64,000 bases of DNA from Zygaena filipendulae (GCA_907165275.2 OU015655.1:13962501-14026500); one strand, 5' to 3'. Positions 1 to 10,659 are shown, counted from the first letter of the stretch. Notes: generated from the letters alone by a model not told the origin. Numbers and translations: made by a program.

Positions 1-360
1 GGAGACCGTCAGAGCAAAAATAGTTGAACATAACAACATCTTTCGTGTATTGAATGTCATCAATCTGATGTTAAATTTTCCTAATTAGCTTTAGTCATGG
101 TTGCCTGGAAGAAATTGTCTCTAAGCAATAAGATAGCTCTTTCTTACCTGCCAAATCTTTAGCTTTCGTTTTGAATTTTACTTCTCCGTCAGTACTTGAA
201 ATGATTCTACATAGATACGTACACTTACCTTTTATTGAGAAGCCATCAAGACACTGATAAAGTTACTTGCAGGTTTACTTTCATTCTGTGTACAATATCT
301 CAAGTTCGATCTTTCAGTTAATCAATAATATAGATAAATGAAAAACAAAATTTGCCGAAG
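1..360. other. AT-rich sequence downstream of NOS1AP
   Basis: No coding potential, repeat end or RNA gene seen. Confidence 0.5.
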
Positions 361-763
361 GGGTCATCCATAAAGTACGTCACACTAATTTCGTTTTTTT
401 CACCCCTCCCTCATCATTGTGACAGTTGTTCACAATTGTGATACCCTTTCTTAGAGTGACGTCACACATTTTGCAATTTTACATCTAGAAATTTGAAATT
501 TAAAACAGCAGTTCCGACAAATAAAATTTAAACCTTAGGCCCATACGGATAGAAATGGAAATCTTTTTAAGTTTTTCGTTAATACCTCCGACCAAATAAG
601 AAATGTATTTGGTTCATAGTTCAAATTTTGTATTTTAACACTTAGACGTTTATGATTTTGAAATATGACCCCACGAAACTTAGGACTTCTTCCACCCCTC
701 GTCACATATCACACTATAACACCCCCTCCCTTCTTGATTTGTGACGTACTTTTAGGATGGCCC
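361..763. mobile_element. MITE with GGGYCATCC termini
   Basis: About 400 bp bounded by inverted ends: GGGTCATCCATAAAGTACGT at the left, and on the opposite strand of the right end GGGCCATCCTAAAAGTACGT. CGAA flanks both sides and may be the target duplication. No transposase is present. One internal TGACGTCA lies near 460. The superfamily is not assigned. Confidence 0.7.
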
Positions 764-2712
764 GAATAAAATAATAAAACCATTTAGGTACATCACATCG
801 CTATTGTTTATTATGTCCAGTCATATGGTTTCTGTTGATATCTATTTTACAGACAGTTTATACTATTAATAATTATTCAGTTACAATAGTTTTAATATCA
901 GTTGTGATCAAAAATAAATGGAAGAAACACTTTTCATAAATAAAATAAACATACAATATTTCGGTGATTGGAGGATCGACTCTGATCGGTGACATTCCAT
1001 AAATCGAGATATCGCATCGCAATTATGCTACTGAGACAATTGTGTATTCATAAATTAAAGTTACTTAATGCATGTGCATTAAATAAATAAATATTAAATC
1101 GTTAGGGCAATTTTTCCTACTAATTTCGAAACGTAACTTATTGTATCTTAGTAAAATAAATACCTACTTATTAAATAGGTTCTCGTGTAATTTAAGAAAA
1201 AATATATTGAAATTTTAATATTTTGCATAGATCAGAATACTACCTAATTTCACGTGGTTTAAAACTGCGGGCACAGCTAGTAGCAAATTCAAAGCAGATA
1301 TAATGTAAGAAAATATCTACTGGCCGCTAAACTGAACTACTGTGGTCATGTTTGGTAAGGTGTGATTTAAAAAAAATATATGAAAAATTACATGAAAAAT
1401 TAACCTTATTTTTTATATTTAAGACTAGAACAGAATACTGAATACTCTCCCTTGATAAGTCTCCCATTTAACTTTACATCTTGTATACAAAAAAATGTCT
1501 ATCTCTATGTTTATTGATAGCAAATAAATTAATCATGAATCTTTGGCACAAAAAAACGTAATTATCAAATTAGTCTAATAAGCCATTAACAAAACAAAAA
1601 CTTGTTTATATTTTATTTTTATCTGTGGAGTAAGCTAAATTCATTTACTGTTAAAATATGTCCCAGATACAAAAATAATCGAGAACAGTTTCATTATAAC
1701 CGTATCGTTGGTTCTTATTGAAAAAACATCGTTGGTAGATAATAATTATGTTGTTAAGAGAAATAATAACGATAAAATGGACTCGACTTCATATTTCTCT
1801 TTAGTAATAACATAATATTTGAAGAATTAAGCTTTATTAAAAAATAAACATTCTATTAGCAAAATACTCGTAACAACATGCGTTTCTCATAGCTAACATG
1901 GAAATATTTTTAGAGTTGGCACATTGAGGGTTTTTTATTACTATACCTATACATATGTTTTTTTTTTAATTTACGTCAATAATTGAGTATCTGATTCTAT
2001 TCATACAGTGAAGTGATGTAGAAATAGAAAAAAAAACTTTACACATTTCGATAAAACTATTTTTCTAAATAATACTGTCTTTTTATACAAACATTAATAT
2101 TTTATAACAAAAGTCTATTTATCTATAAATTTACACACGAAAATTATCAATTAATTGATTTAGGTATTTTAACATTTATACTTTCAGTTTGAAAGTTGTG
2201 GAAAAGAGCCCGTCGTATATCTAAGTTAATAATAGATTTTTCATAGTCCATGAAATTCGTAAACGGGCTATATCACTACAGCTTGCACATTTTTATGCCA
2301 TAGAGTTACGATTCATAAAACCAGAACCGATATGTAATAAGATATGTTCACGTGTGAAGATAAAGGGCAAACATAGTGGCAATGCACAGTGTTATGTCTC
2401 GCCCAAGATTGTATATTTTCATGTTGCTTCCTTGCTTCTGATATGGCGAAAATGTTGTAAAATTCTAAAACAATTCGATAGCCCAATCGTGTATAGTTAA
2501 AATTTGGCACTTTCTTTACAAATACGAGTAGGTATTAAAATTTAAACAAGAACAATATCACCTAATAGCTTTAAAAAAACTTACAAAACAATAATGTATT
2601 GTATATTATATATTATAATAACAATTTATAAACCCTCAACTTTATACAAACAACTGAAATATAGAGTCGTAGTTGAAATTAAGCTACGGTGATCCCAGAC
2701 GGTTGAATTAGT
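764..2712 (-). other. Presumed 3' UTR and downstream flank of NOS1AP
   Basis: AT-rich, no ORF of note. The 3' UTR should begin at the stop codon at 2713-2715 and run leftwards. A minus-strand AATAAA at 1934-1939 is the first canonical poly(A) signal I see after the stop (others near 1832, 1613 and 1508). Which one is used cannot be told from sequence. Confidence 0.4.
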
Positions 2713-3585
2713 TTACTTTGTGGTGTGCCTGGTCCATTGAGACCTTAGAGCTGTCATCATTTCGCTGCGATTTGGCACCTTCTCGCTGGTGCTCCGGATT
2801 ATCGGGGCTGCAGCCGCTCGAGACATATCCGGGCCGGGCACTTTCAAAGTAGCCCCCGATGGGGTGTTTTGTTCCGTAACTGTGAACACGGGGACATTGG
2901 TCGAACTGCCCGAAGGACTGACCGGAACTATCAACCTCACCCGACCGTCCTCTCCCTTCGCAGTCAAAGTGGCGTTATGTGATAGAGGCATTATAAACGC
3001 TGGGCCGTCATCCGAGCTGTACGCGTCCGGTATAGAATCCTTGGACGTGGTCGCTTGACTGGTGCTGTAAAGCGAATTCTCGGACTGTCCCACGCTCATG
3101 GCTTGAGCTAGAGCGCTTAATTCCTCAGCGCTGCATCCTTGCTTGTACGCTTTGTGGTTCATGAGGCTAGCTAGGTCCATGTTGCTGTAGTGGTTCGTCA
3201 ACGGCGGTATGTTGGGGAAAGCGTTCGAGTTTTGAAAGTACTGCTGGTTGGTTTTCTTTTGTTCACCGGTGCCGTTCGGAAATCCACCCATGTCCTGGAA
3301 CTTTGATATGAGATAGTTTTGGATCTGTTCGTTGGACATATTGCTGAAACATGGAGCTGAAGTGGGGCCATCCGTGGGCGTGGCCGGTGCCGCCGGAGAG
3401 ACAGAGAAGGGTGACAGTCGCACGTTGTTGTTCTCATAGTTTTGGTCCAGTTTGTTGGTCTGAGTGATGAGGTTTAGGAACGAGTCGGTCCTGTATGGAT
3501 TATGGTTCCCGTTGCAGTTGTGTGTGTTTTCAGTCTTGTGGATGTTGTGAGCTGCCTCCTCATTCGTTGTTAAACTCCGACAACA
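2713..3585 (-). CDS. NOS1AP: NOS1AP terminal coding exon
   Basis: Encodes the last 290 residues and a TAA stop. The exon opens after the acceptor TTTCTCCGTCAG (phase 0); an in-frame TAA just upstream rules out a longer exon in this frame. The region looks largely disordered, rich in Ser, Pro, Asn and Gln, with an NPYRTDSF patch, an NLITQTNKLDQ stretch that may be helical, and a short helix-like AEELSALAQAMSVG. A conserved-looking tail (RSTSEKVPNRSEMM then WTRHTTK) ends the protein. Mammalian NOS1AP ends in a hydrophobic PDZ ligand that binds nNOS; this protein ends in Lys, so that contact is probably not made in the same way. The exon is GC-richer than its surroundings, as expected for real coding sequence. 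Confidence 0.9.
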   Translation of the reverse strand, partial: CCRSLTTNEEAAHNIHKTENTHNCNGNHNPYRTDSFLNLITQTNKLDQNYENNNVRLSPFSVSPAAPATPTDGPTSAPCFSNMSNEQIQNYLISKFQDMGGFPNGTGEQKKTNQQYFQNSNAFPNIPPLTNHYSNMDLASLMNHKAYKQGCSAEELSALAQAMSVGQSENSLYSTSQATTSKDSIPDAYSSDDGPAFIMPLSHNATLTAKGEDGRVRLIVPVSPSGSSTNVPVFTVTEQNTPSGATLKVPGPDMSRAAAAPIIRSTSEKVPNRSEMMTALRSQWTRHTTK

Positions 3586-4448
3586 CTGACGGAGAAATTT
3601 TTATAGACCATCAAGTATATTTCTTGTTACATTAATTGTTTGAAGCTATTATAATTCTTGCATACACACGCAACTTTTTAAACATAAAGCATGCTATAAC
3701 ACAATGACTAAGAATTTATGCTAAGGTCAACTGCATATCCAATGTTTAACTTGCCCGAAATGACAAAGAAACAAAAGGATATAATTTATCACTTCGGTAA
3801 AGCAAACTGATGGATAAGCAGGATAGGGATTAAAAGTAGCTGTTAATTTTAATATTTTTTTTCCACAATTTAATTTATTACTTTTTAACTGAAACACAAA
3901 ATTATAAGTACAACGATAACACATCATTTCTCATGCCACTACAAGCATACGTAATGCGAGTCGATAAATTTGTAATACAGCCAGGTAAATAAAAAAAAAT
4001 ATAACTAGAAAATACTCTGCAAACTTAACAAACTAACAAAAAGTTTTTAATTAAGTAGATCAGTAAAATCAACAAAATAAGGTAAACGGTAAATGAAAGT
4101 AAACCATGCGTTAAAAAAGTAAATTATATTTGGTAAGCATACGCATAAAGAAAACTGTATAGCTGCTAAAGATTTAGTAAAATAAAAACTAGACGAAAAT
4201 CATTCCATTAATATAAAAACTAGTCAAATGATTATAATTATCATTATTATAGATCTGTATAAAAATTTTTGACCACCCTGAAGTAGCGTATAAACACAGG
4301 CTCAATAAAGATCAACCGGGAGAGGGTTGCACGATCCTTCAACATCTTATCGTTGCAACGAAAATTGGGATTGATTATTTGACTTAAGACTTCGGAAATG
4401 TGCCATGTGCCATTCAGTTAGGTCTATATTTGCATATTATTGACATAC
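3586..4448 (-). other. NOS1AP: NOS1AP intron, 863 bp
   Basis: Donor CAG|GTATGT at 4449/4448 and acceptor CCGTCAG at 3586. AT-rich; no repeat end or second gene seen. Confidence 0.7.
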
Positions 4449-4583
4449 CTGAGGCAAAAGTGTTAGCTGGTGAGTGCTGATTGGTCGAGACGAGCCGCGC
4501 TCTCTCTCTTGCAAATGCGCCACAAGGGCTGCGATATGTTCCAGAAGCTCTTTGTTGTGAACCAACAGTTGATGCGTGCGCGC
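4449..4583 (-). CDS. NOS1AP: NOS1AP coiled-coil exon 2
   Basis: A 45-codon exon between TTTCCAG| and CAG|GTATGT, phase 0 at both ends. It begins ARTHQLLVHNKELLEHIAAL, matching the vertebrate NOS1AP leucine-zipper-like segment (HQLLLQNKDMLQHI) and continuing the heptads of the previous exon. The second half (VAHLQERERGSS onwards) leaves the coiled coil. In mammals this region supports self-association and partner binding; here that is inferred. A SINE begins about 43 bp upstream of its acceptor. Confidence 0.92.
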
Positions 4584-4625
4584 CTGGAAAGAGTACAAAG
4601 AAACACGAAAAATAAAAACGAAGAA

Positions 4626-4780
4626 AATATATATGTAATAATATGTGTAGTATGTGGCATATACTACACATATTATTACATTATTTAGTTTGCTTGGTTT
4701 CCACGACACAAGCTTATAGCTTAGCGTGGGGATCAAGTAGATCTGTGTGTTGTGAAGTGGATTATTATTATTATTATATT
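4626..4780 (+). mobile_element. SINE 3' part, family 1
   Basis: Shares the tail segment (GCTTGGTTTCCACGACACAA then GATCAAGTAGATCTGTGTGT) with the copies at 6261 and 19745, and ends in an ATT-repeat tail. The tRNA-like head is missing. It lies antisense in the intron, close to the acceptor of the 4449-4583 exon. It contains the inverted repeat listed at 4633. Confidence 0.7.
4633..4681. repeat. Perfect inverted repeat, 21-bp stem
   Basis: ATGTAATAATATGTGTAGTA plus one more base is followed by a 7-base loop and its exact reverse complement. The related SINE at 6261-6515 has this segment only once, so the second arm was added here. Confidence 0.85.
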
Positions 4781-5230
4781 TCAAATCAAATCAAATATTC
4801 TTTATTGTCACCAAAAACATAATTATTTGTGTTTTGTGTGTAACTATTTTAATAAACATTGTAAGTAGGTAGGTAGGTACCTAATTCATAAAGTTTTTAG
4901 CAAGTCCCTAAATGTAGAGCTAAAACCCAAGATGCGGTCCATTGGAGCTTTTGTTATGTCAAATTATTCTGTACGCGGTACAGAGTTAGCAATTAAAAGC
5001 CGCATCGACGGCATTTGTCATAATTAGACGACACACTAACGTGACCGGCTTGTTACTCCACAAACAGGAGAAGATATTAACTAAAACACAGTACACAGAG
5101 GAGCTTTAAAGTTCCCCAACTTACCACCAGTTATTCTACATCAAGTGCGCCTAAAGCTTATTAGAAAACTAATGAGCCTATAGAACAACTTACTATGTCT
5201 CTAGTATTAGTGGAACCATCTTATCTTATC

Positions 5231-5415
5231 TTAATATATATAAATCACATGTCACGTTGTTTGTCCGCGATGGACTCCGAAACTACTGAACGGATTTTGA
5301 TAAATTTTGTAATCTTTTATAATTTGGTCCAACTTAAAAGATAGGATAGTTTTTATCCCGGGATTCCCGCGGGAACTCCGAAAAAACCGCGGATGAAATC
5401 GTGAGGGACAGCTAG
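5231..5415 (+). mobile_element. Helitron, non-autonomous (TTAATATATATAAATC subtype)
   Basis: Starts TTAATATATATAAATCAC; the 3' end has a degraded GC hairpin followed by CTAG (5412-5415). Same subtype as 15866-16089 and 19329-19557. It ends 40 bp from the donor side of the 5455-5703 exon, inside the 871-bp intron. Confidence 0.8.
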
Positions 5416-5454
5416 TTGTTTATAAGTATTAGTTTAAGTGGTATTGCAACGCAC

Positions 5455-5703
5455 CTGCGCCTCGCAGCGGGCTGCCTGTTCGGCGGCGAGCTGGTCCCGC
5501 AGCAGCAGCAGCTGCGCGACCGCAGCGCGCGTCTGCTGCGCCTGCTGCTCCAGCCGCTCGCGCAGCAGCTGCGCCTGGTGGTGCGCGCTGAGCGGTGTCG
5601 TGCCCCCGTCCCCGCCCCCGCCCACCTCAGCGCTCGTCACCTCCACTTTGGTCACGCATTCCGGCAGGTCCGGCAGGTTGATGGCTGGCGCTGGCGTCGC
5701 ACG
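5455..5703 (-). CDS. NOS1AP: NOS1AP coiled-coil exon 1
   Basis: An 83-codon exon from acceptor TGATCACAG| to donor GCGCAG|GTGCGT, phase 0 at both ends. The first third (RATPAPAINLPDLPECVTK) is linker; then TTPLSAHHQAQLLRERLEQQ, AVAQLLLLRDQLAAEQAA and RCEAQ match vertebrate NOS1AP (TPLSTHHQMQLLQQLLQQQ, AVAQVHLLKDQLAAEAAA) almost position for position. A strong heptad coiled coil, rich in Leu, Gln and Ala. Exon GC content is very high, so it stands out from the introns. This is one of the clearest parts of the homology. Confidence 0.96.
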
Positions 5704-5858
5704 CTGTGATCATAAGCACAGAAGAGCTCTTATTCAATATGACCATAACATGTTGCCTTAACATACACCGCCAGCGAATTGTTTCTGTCTCGCGCTCAAA
5801 GAAGTTACATTTCCAAAAACACATTTACCACGTGTCTTATACCATACAGAATATTAAT

Positions 5859-6070
5859 CCCTAGTAATTCATATTATAAATGCGTAAGTAACTCTGTATG
5901 TCTGTCTGTCTGTGTGTTTCGCTTTAACGCCTTAACGGCTCAATCGATCATCTTGAAATACCTGCATATCTATACACATTGTCAGGAGTATAGAGAAGGA
6001 CATAGGGTAAATTTTGCCCCGGAATTCCCGCGGGAACTCCGAGATTAGTGAAACTACGGGGAACAGCTAG
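5859..6070 (+). mobile_element. Helitron, non-autonomous
   Basis: 5' ATTATAAATGCG start, GTCTGTCTGTCTG run, paired CCCGCGGG module, decayed hairpin and CAGCTAG end. Confidence 0.8.
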
Positions 6071-6260
6071 TTTCTAATATTTTGGCATCTGCAGCCTTTG
6101 GAATTGTGTTTTTGGGACGTGCGTTATGACCAAGTGATGTTGTTGGTGGGCGCAAATAAGAGCCCAGCAGGGCTATTAGTTTTATGAAAACTTTTGTTTT
6201 TATTTATATTTTGTCGGTTGTGATTGGAAACAACACAACAGCTCTATAATCTATACTATA

Positions 6261-6515
6261 ATCCACTTCACAACACACAGATCTACTTGATCCCACACTA
6301 AGCTATAAGCTTGTGTCGTGGAAACCAAGCAAACGTGGTATATACTACACATATTATTACATATATATTATACTATGGATATATATACACACCCAGACTG
6401 GAAAAATGGAACCCTGTGTTCATCACACAAAGTCCACCCCCACCGGGAATCGAACCCGGAACCTCTTGATTAGCGGGCAGGAATGGTGACCATTGCGCCA
6501 AGCGGGTCGTCAAAC
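6261..6515 (-). mobile_element. tRNA-derived SINE, family 1
   Basis: On the minus strand the head carries an A box (TGGCGCAATGGTCACC, plus-strand 6485-6500) and a B box (GGTTCGATTCCC, about 6445-6456), then the body and tail shared with the copies at 4626 and 19745. It lacks a normal tRNA acceptor stem, so it is a SINE rather than a tRNA gene. Confidence 0.8.
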
Positions 6516-6620
6516 CGTATACTAATATCGTCTTTAGATTAGGCACTGTTTTATTTATGTTTTTCTCCTTTTCTTATGTGTTGTGCTGAAATAAATGTAT
6601 TTGCTTTCTTTCTTTCTTTC
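6516..6620 (+). mobile_element. SINE 3' part, family 2, with CTTT tail
   Basis: Contains GATTAGGCACTG and TGTGTTGTGCTGAAATAAAT, then a TTTC-repeat tail. Same end as 22690-22895 and 32965-33120. Confidence 0.6.
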
Positions 6621-6815
6621 TAATATTATAAAGAGGAAAGATTTGATTCTTTGTTTGTTTATTACGATTTAACTCAAAAACTACTGGACCGATTTCAAAA
6701 ATTCGTTCGCTATTAGAAAGCTACATTATCCCTGAGTAAAACAGGCTATATTGTAATCTGGAATTCGCGCGGGAACTCTGAAATTAACGCGGGTGAAACC
6801 GCGGGGCACAGCTAC
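6620..6815 (+). mobile_element. Helitron, non-autonomous
   Basis: TAATATTATAAAGAGGAAAG start; the 3' end has the full GCGGGTGAAACCGC hairpin and a mutated end, CTAC instead of CTAG. Confidence 0.8.
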
Positions 6816-7119
6816 TACAATATAACATTAAAAACTTTATTTTAAAATTATGAAAAAAGGGCAGCTCCAAATTAATGAGCACGAATTACTTTAAAGATAC
6901 AACCGTTCACAAAAAACAATTGTGAGACATTGTCAAAATTCATGATATTTTAGGCAAAGGAGTTCATTTGTCATTGTTATTGAAAGAAAGGAGTGCGAAG
7001 TGACACCCTGCTGTGCCGCTCGGCTCGCCCCGCGGGACTAAGAGAGAAGAAATGAAAAGGATTATAAGCGACCTCGTCGTCGTTTGGCCAAATTCTCATT
7101 TCACCCACTATATTATCTA

Positions 7120-7426
7120 CTAGCCGTGCCCCGCGGTTTCACCCGCATGAAAGGTTTTTATACAACAACTTTTTTTCCCGACATCCGATTTCAATGAAAC
7201 AAAGCCTATATGTAGCTCCAGGCTAAGCTTAATCTACCTGTGAAAACCACATGGCAATCGGTTCAGTAGATTCGGTGATTATCGCGAACAGATAGACAGA
7301 CAGAAAAGAATTTTAATTTTTTTTTTTGTGCTTGGTTACTCTTCTTTTATCACCCCTCTCAATTTAGGTAAAAATATTCAATGTACAGAATCGCGGATTC
7401 TACTCTTTTATTATAGTATAGATAGA
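7120..7426 (-). mobile_element. Helitron, long subtype
   Basis: The 3' end (CTAG plus hairpin) is at 7120; the 5' end is TATACTATAATAAAAGAGTA near 7426. Same subtype as 27989-28310 and 41056-41342. Confidence 0.8.
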
Positions 7427-7719
7427 TTGATGATGATAATGACGTCGGGCGCGTTTCATTTTCGCTTTGTGTTTATTTTTATTTGAGTTTCAGAAATAAT
7501 TAGTGTCACTTTGAACGTTTTTAATTGGTGACTGGCGTGGAATCCACTCCGGTTGACAAAATATGCGTAGAATTATTTTTACAAGCGCCGTCGTTTGATA
7601 CTTGCTTATTTCTGAACAGAATGATTTATATAGCTATGAGAAAGTATGCATGGGGATTAACATCTTCAATTTTATTAATTAGGTATAGATACTTTCTGTT
7701 ACCTTTACTGTATTCTGTA

Positions 7720-7943
7720 CTATTTGTGCCCCGCGGTTTCACCCGCGTTAATTTCAGAGTTCCCGCGGGAATTCCGAGATAAAAAGTACCTAATGTGTTA
7801 ATCTGATGTATATATAAGCTATATTATTGTAAAGTTTCATTTAAATCTATCCAGTAGCTTTTGCGTGAAAGAAAACATCCATCCATCCATCCATCCATCC
7901 ATCCATCCATACATTCTTACAAACTTGCGCGTTTATAATATTA
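7720..7943 (-). mobile_element. Helitron, non-autonomous
   Basis: Intact hairpin and CCCGCGGGAATTCC module; the CTAG end is mutated. A TCCA microsatellite (7876-7911) has expanded inside it. Nearest relative is 8314-8512. Confidence 0.75.
7876..7911. repeat. (TCCA)n microsatellite
   Basis: About nine uninterrupted tetranucleotide units inside a Helitron. Confidence 0.95.
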
Positions 7944-8040
7944 CTAGCTGTAATGTCGGAGATCGCGCGGGAATTCCGGGGTTAAAATACCCCATGTCCT
8001 TTTCTGTAGCCCTGACAACGTGTAGTATGCAAATAACATT
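7944..8040 (-). mobile_element. Helitron 3' fragment
   Basis: Starts CTAGCTGTAATG, without the hairpin, then the usual body up to GACAACGTGTAGTATGC; the 5' half is missing. Confidence 0.55.
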
Positions 8041-8050
8041 ATAGTAGGAC

Positions 8051-8190
8051 TATAGATAGGCAATCAACCTGCTCTTTGGGTTTAAACCCGATAAAATCCA
8101 GTCTTTGGCGGCCTTTTATTGGGTTTAAACCCAAAACAGCATGCTTTTATCGGGTTTAAACCCAAGCACCGGGTTGGTTGCCCGTCTATA
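8051..8190. mobile_element. 140-bp MITE with three GGGTTTAAACCC palindromes
   Basis: Flanked by TATA on both sides, with ends GATAGGCAATCAACC and (opposite strand) GACGGGCAACCAACC. The 12-bp palindrome GGGTTTAAACCC occurs at 8078, 8121 and 8152. No coding capacity. Confidence 0.7.
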
Positions 8191-8313
8191 TTCAGTACCT
8201 ACTAATTTCAATGAATTTACTCAAGAAATATTTGTTGTACTAACACGCTAAACCATCCTATTTTGATTTGAAATTTAAGCTATCTTTTCGCCTCCTTCAC
8301 ATATATATTTAAA

Positions 8314-8512
8314 CTAGTTGTGCCCCGCGGTTTCACCCGCGTTAATTTCAGAGTTCCCGCGGGAATTCCGGGACAAAAAGTACCCTATGTGTTAATCTAA
8401 TGTATAAGCTATATTATTGTAAAGTTTCATTTAAATCCATCCATTTAAAACAAACGCCCATCCATCCATCCATACATACTTACAAACTTTCGCGTTTATA
8501 ATATTAGTAGGA
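8314..8512 (-). mobile_element. Helitron, non-autonomous
   Basis: CTAG at 8314, intact hairpin, CCCGCGGGAATTCC module, 5' end at TAATATTAGTAGGAT on the plus strand. Confidence 0.85.
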
Positions 8513-10106
8513 TTTAAATAATAATCCTAACTAGTACCTATTTGAATGCGAATGTGAGTTGCAAGTTAATATTAAAAAAAAAAAACACAAAATACTATGT
8601 TTTTATAAGCATTTGGATTAAACATAGATTATACGTAGGTATTTATCTTGGTAATTTACGTTGTACTATATTGATGGTATTAATTAAGTAGGTATCTGAA
8701 GTTACATTTATTTTGACACAAATTTAAGACCACTACAGATATTATTCACCGCAATAATAACGCAACAGCGATCAACGTAAAACAGTAATTTATTTTTAAA
8801 AATAAATCATAATTATTGCAAACATTACCATTTACACCCACGCAATTTGCAAAATGTGTAGCTAATAAATACATTTCATTTGATCGGAATCTTTGTAGCT
8901 GATGCCAATGATGTTAAATTTATGTGGAAACAACTTATAACTTGTTATTTCAATAATAACATTCCTTCAACTTGCTCGGAAATACGTATTATGTCATTGC
9001 TATCTCAAAAAACATAGTAAAATTCATTGGGTACAAATGGTGGTAACATAAAAAAGTACGCGTAAAAAAAATTGGGTAGAAATTTTAGGTCTATATTCCA
9101 AGGTGAATGAAAAGTTCGCGGAATTAGTAAAACAATAAATCACCAACGGAAAAGTTGCTGAGTTTGGAAAAAGAACAAGAAAAGCGCGCGGCCAAAGAGC
9201 GTGAGTGGCGCGAAAATTACATTAATAATCTTCGCTCTTTTTTCTTAATTTAAAAAAGAACAAGGAACTAGTCCGAGTGGAAAAATTATAGGTAAAACTT
9301 GCAAAGAACTATAATACGAAATATTTTTATATTATACATATCAACATTTGCCGACGTGCTTATTCCTTCCTTTTTATAATATCTAGACGTAAACAACGAT
9401 ATATTTCTCAGTATATAAAAATAAGACTCGAATATCAATCAATGTTGGAGTTTTCTTTACTAAACACGATGGTACATAATATTTTTAGTTATAACACTTC
9501 CCTGTTTTTATTTCTAGGTGATCTAGTAATGTTCTATTTTATTTATAGTGACACAGACAACGATCGCATGAGCGGATGAGAAATGGTAGATTTTATATTT
9601 ACCATACTAACTAGATACCTACTATAATTATTGTGAATAGACGTAAGTCTGTGCACAGAAGAGACGTATAGGTAATACAATAATTTTATAGGTAATAATT
9701 CTTTGGTTCCGTCATTTATTTTACATAAAATTGAATATTGTTGTGTAATACGGTGTTATTGGATACTAAAGTTACTCAGTGGTGGTTTGGTGTCCGAAAA
9801 AAACTGCGACGAAGATTTTGTGGTTAAAAACACACCTCAACCCTTGAAAGGCTTATAAAAAAAAATACTTGACATTGGTTAAAAGCACTGTGCGCGGATG
9901 ATTGCAATAAAAAAAAATCTCTATGTCTGCATAGGTATACGACTGAGGAGTCAGCACTATTTCTATTCGGTGTGAAAACGTTACAACCAAACAAACATAC
10001 GTAATACGTATAGAGCGTTAGTTTTTTCAATACACCGTTCGAAATGGAAACACAAAATTGATGTGTGCGTTGCAAGACGTAGTAAGGTCACTGCCACTCA
10101 GTGAGG
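8513..10106. other. Intron sequence, nothing recognised
   Basis: AT-rich part of the 16.3-kb NOS1AP intron. No convincing repeat end, RNA gene or exon seen. Confidence 0.5.
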
Positions 10107-10163
10107 ATAGTAAGGATCGATACGCATGGAATCCACTATTCCATGCGTATCGATCCTTACTAT
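10107..10163. repeat. Perfect inverted repeat, 26-bp stem
   Basis: Arms begin ATAGTAAGGATCGATACGCA; loop CCACT. The right arm overlaps the first bases of the Helitron that starts near 10158. Confidence 0.9.
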
Positions 10164-10648
10164 TATAAATGCGAAAATAACTTTATTTATTTGTTTATTA
10201 TGCTTTCGCGTCTTAACAATAGGCATGTTGACTAAGTTTTAATTTTTAGTCCGTCTTGTAGATTATTAAAAAATATTGGACACGTATTTTTTCTTTTTTT
10301 ACGTAAACAAAAAACAAAAACATATTGAGTTGAAATTTCGCGTGACGTCACTATTCTGACAGTTTGTATGGCGGTTTTAGCGGTTAGTGACGTCACGACC
10401 CCCTCACCCTAAACTTTAATGCGCTTTATCTCTGTATATTTTAATTCATTTGAAAAAGCAAAAAATACGTGTCTATTGTTTTTTTATTTTCTAACTGACG
10501 GACTAGATAGAATTTTGATTTTCAAAAGTAGTCCACATCCCCATTCAACCGATCATCATGAAATTTTGCATACATTCGTTGTAAAGGCCATAGGGTACTT
10601 TTTATCCCGGAATACCCGCAGCACTCCGAAACGCCAGGGAAAAGTTAG
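10158..10648 (+). mobile_element. Helitron split by a MITE
   Basis: The 5' part (to about 10220: ATTATAAATGCG, then GCTTTCGCGTCTTAAC) and the 3' part (10543 on: CAACCGATCATCATGAAATT through the decayed end at 10648) are halves of one Helitron, separated by the CRE-bearing MITE at 10221-10542. Confidence 0.8.
10221..10542 (+). mobile_element. CRE-bearing MITE, copy A
   Basis: About 320 bp from AGGCATGTTGACTAA to AGTCCACATCCCC; inner inverted repeats AGTCCGTC...GACGGACT and GGACACGTATTTTT...AAAAATACGTGTC. Two TGACGTCAC palindromes about 55 bp apart in the centre. No coding capacity. Confidence 0.85.
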
Positions 10649-10659
10649 TTCTATTATAA

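Noticed and set aside
2789..3058. 89-codon plus-strand frame
   Set aside because: Antisense shadow of the NOS1AP terminal exon.
6446..6517. tRNA gene on the minus strand
   Set aside because: A and B boxes are clear, but the acceptor stem does not close and the sequence continues into a body shared with other SINE copies.
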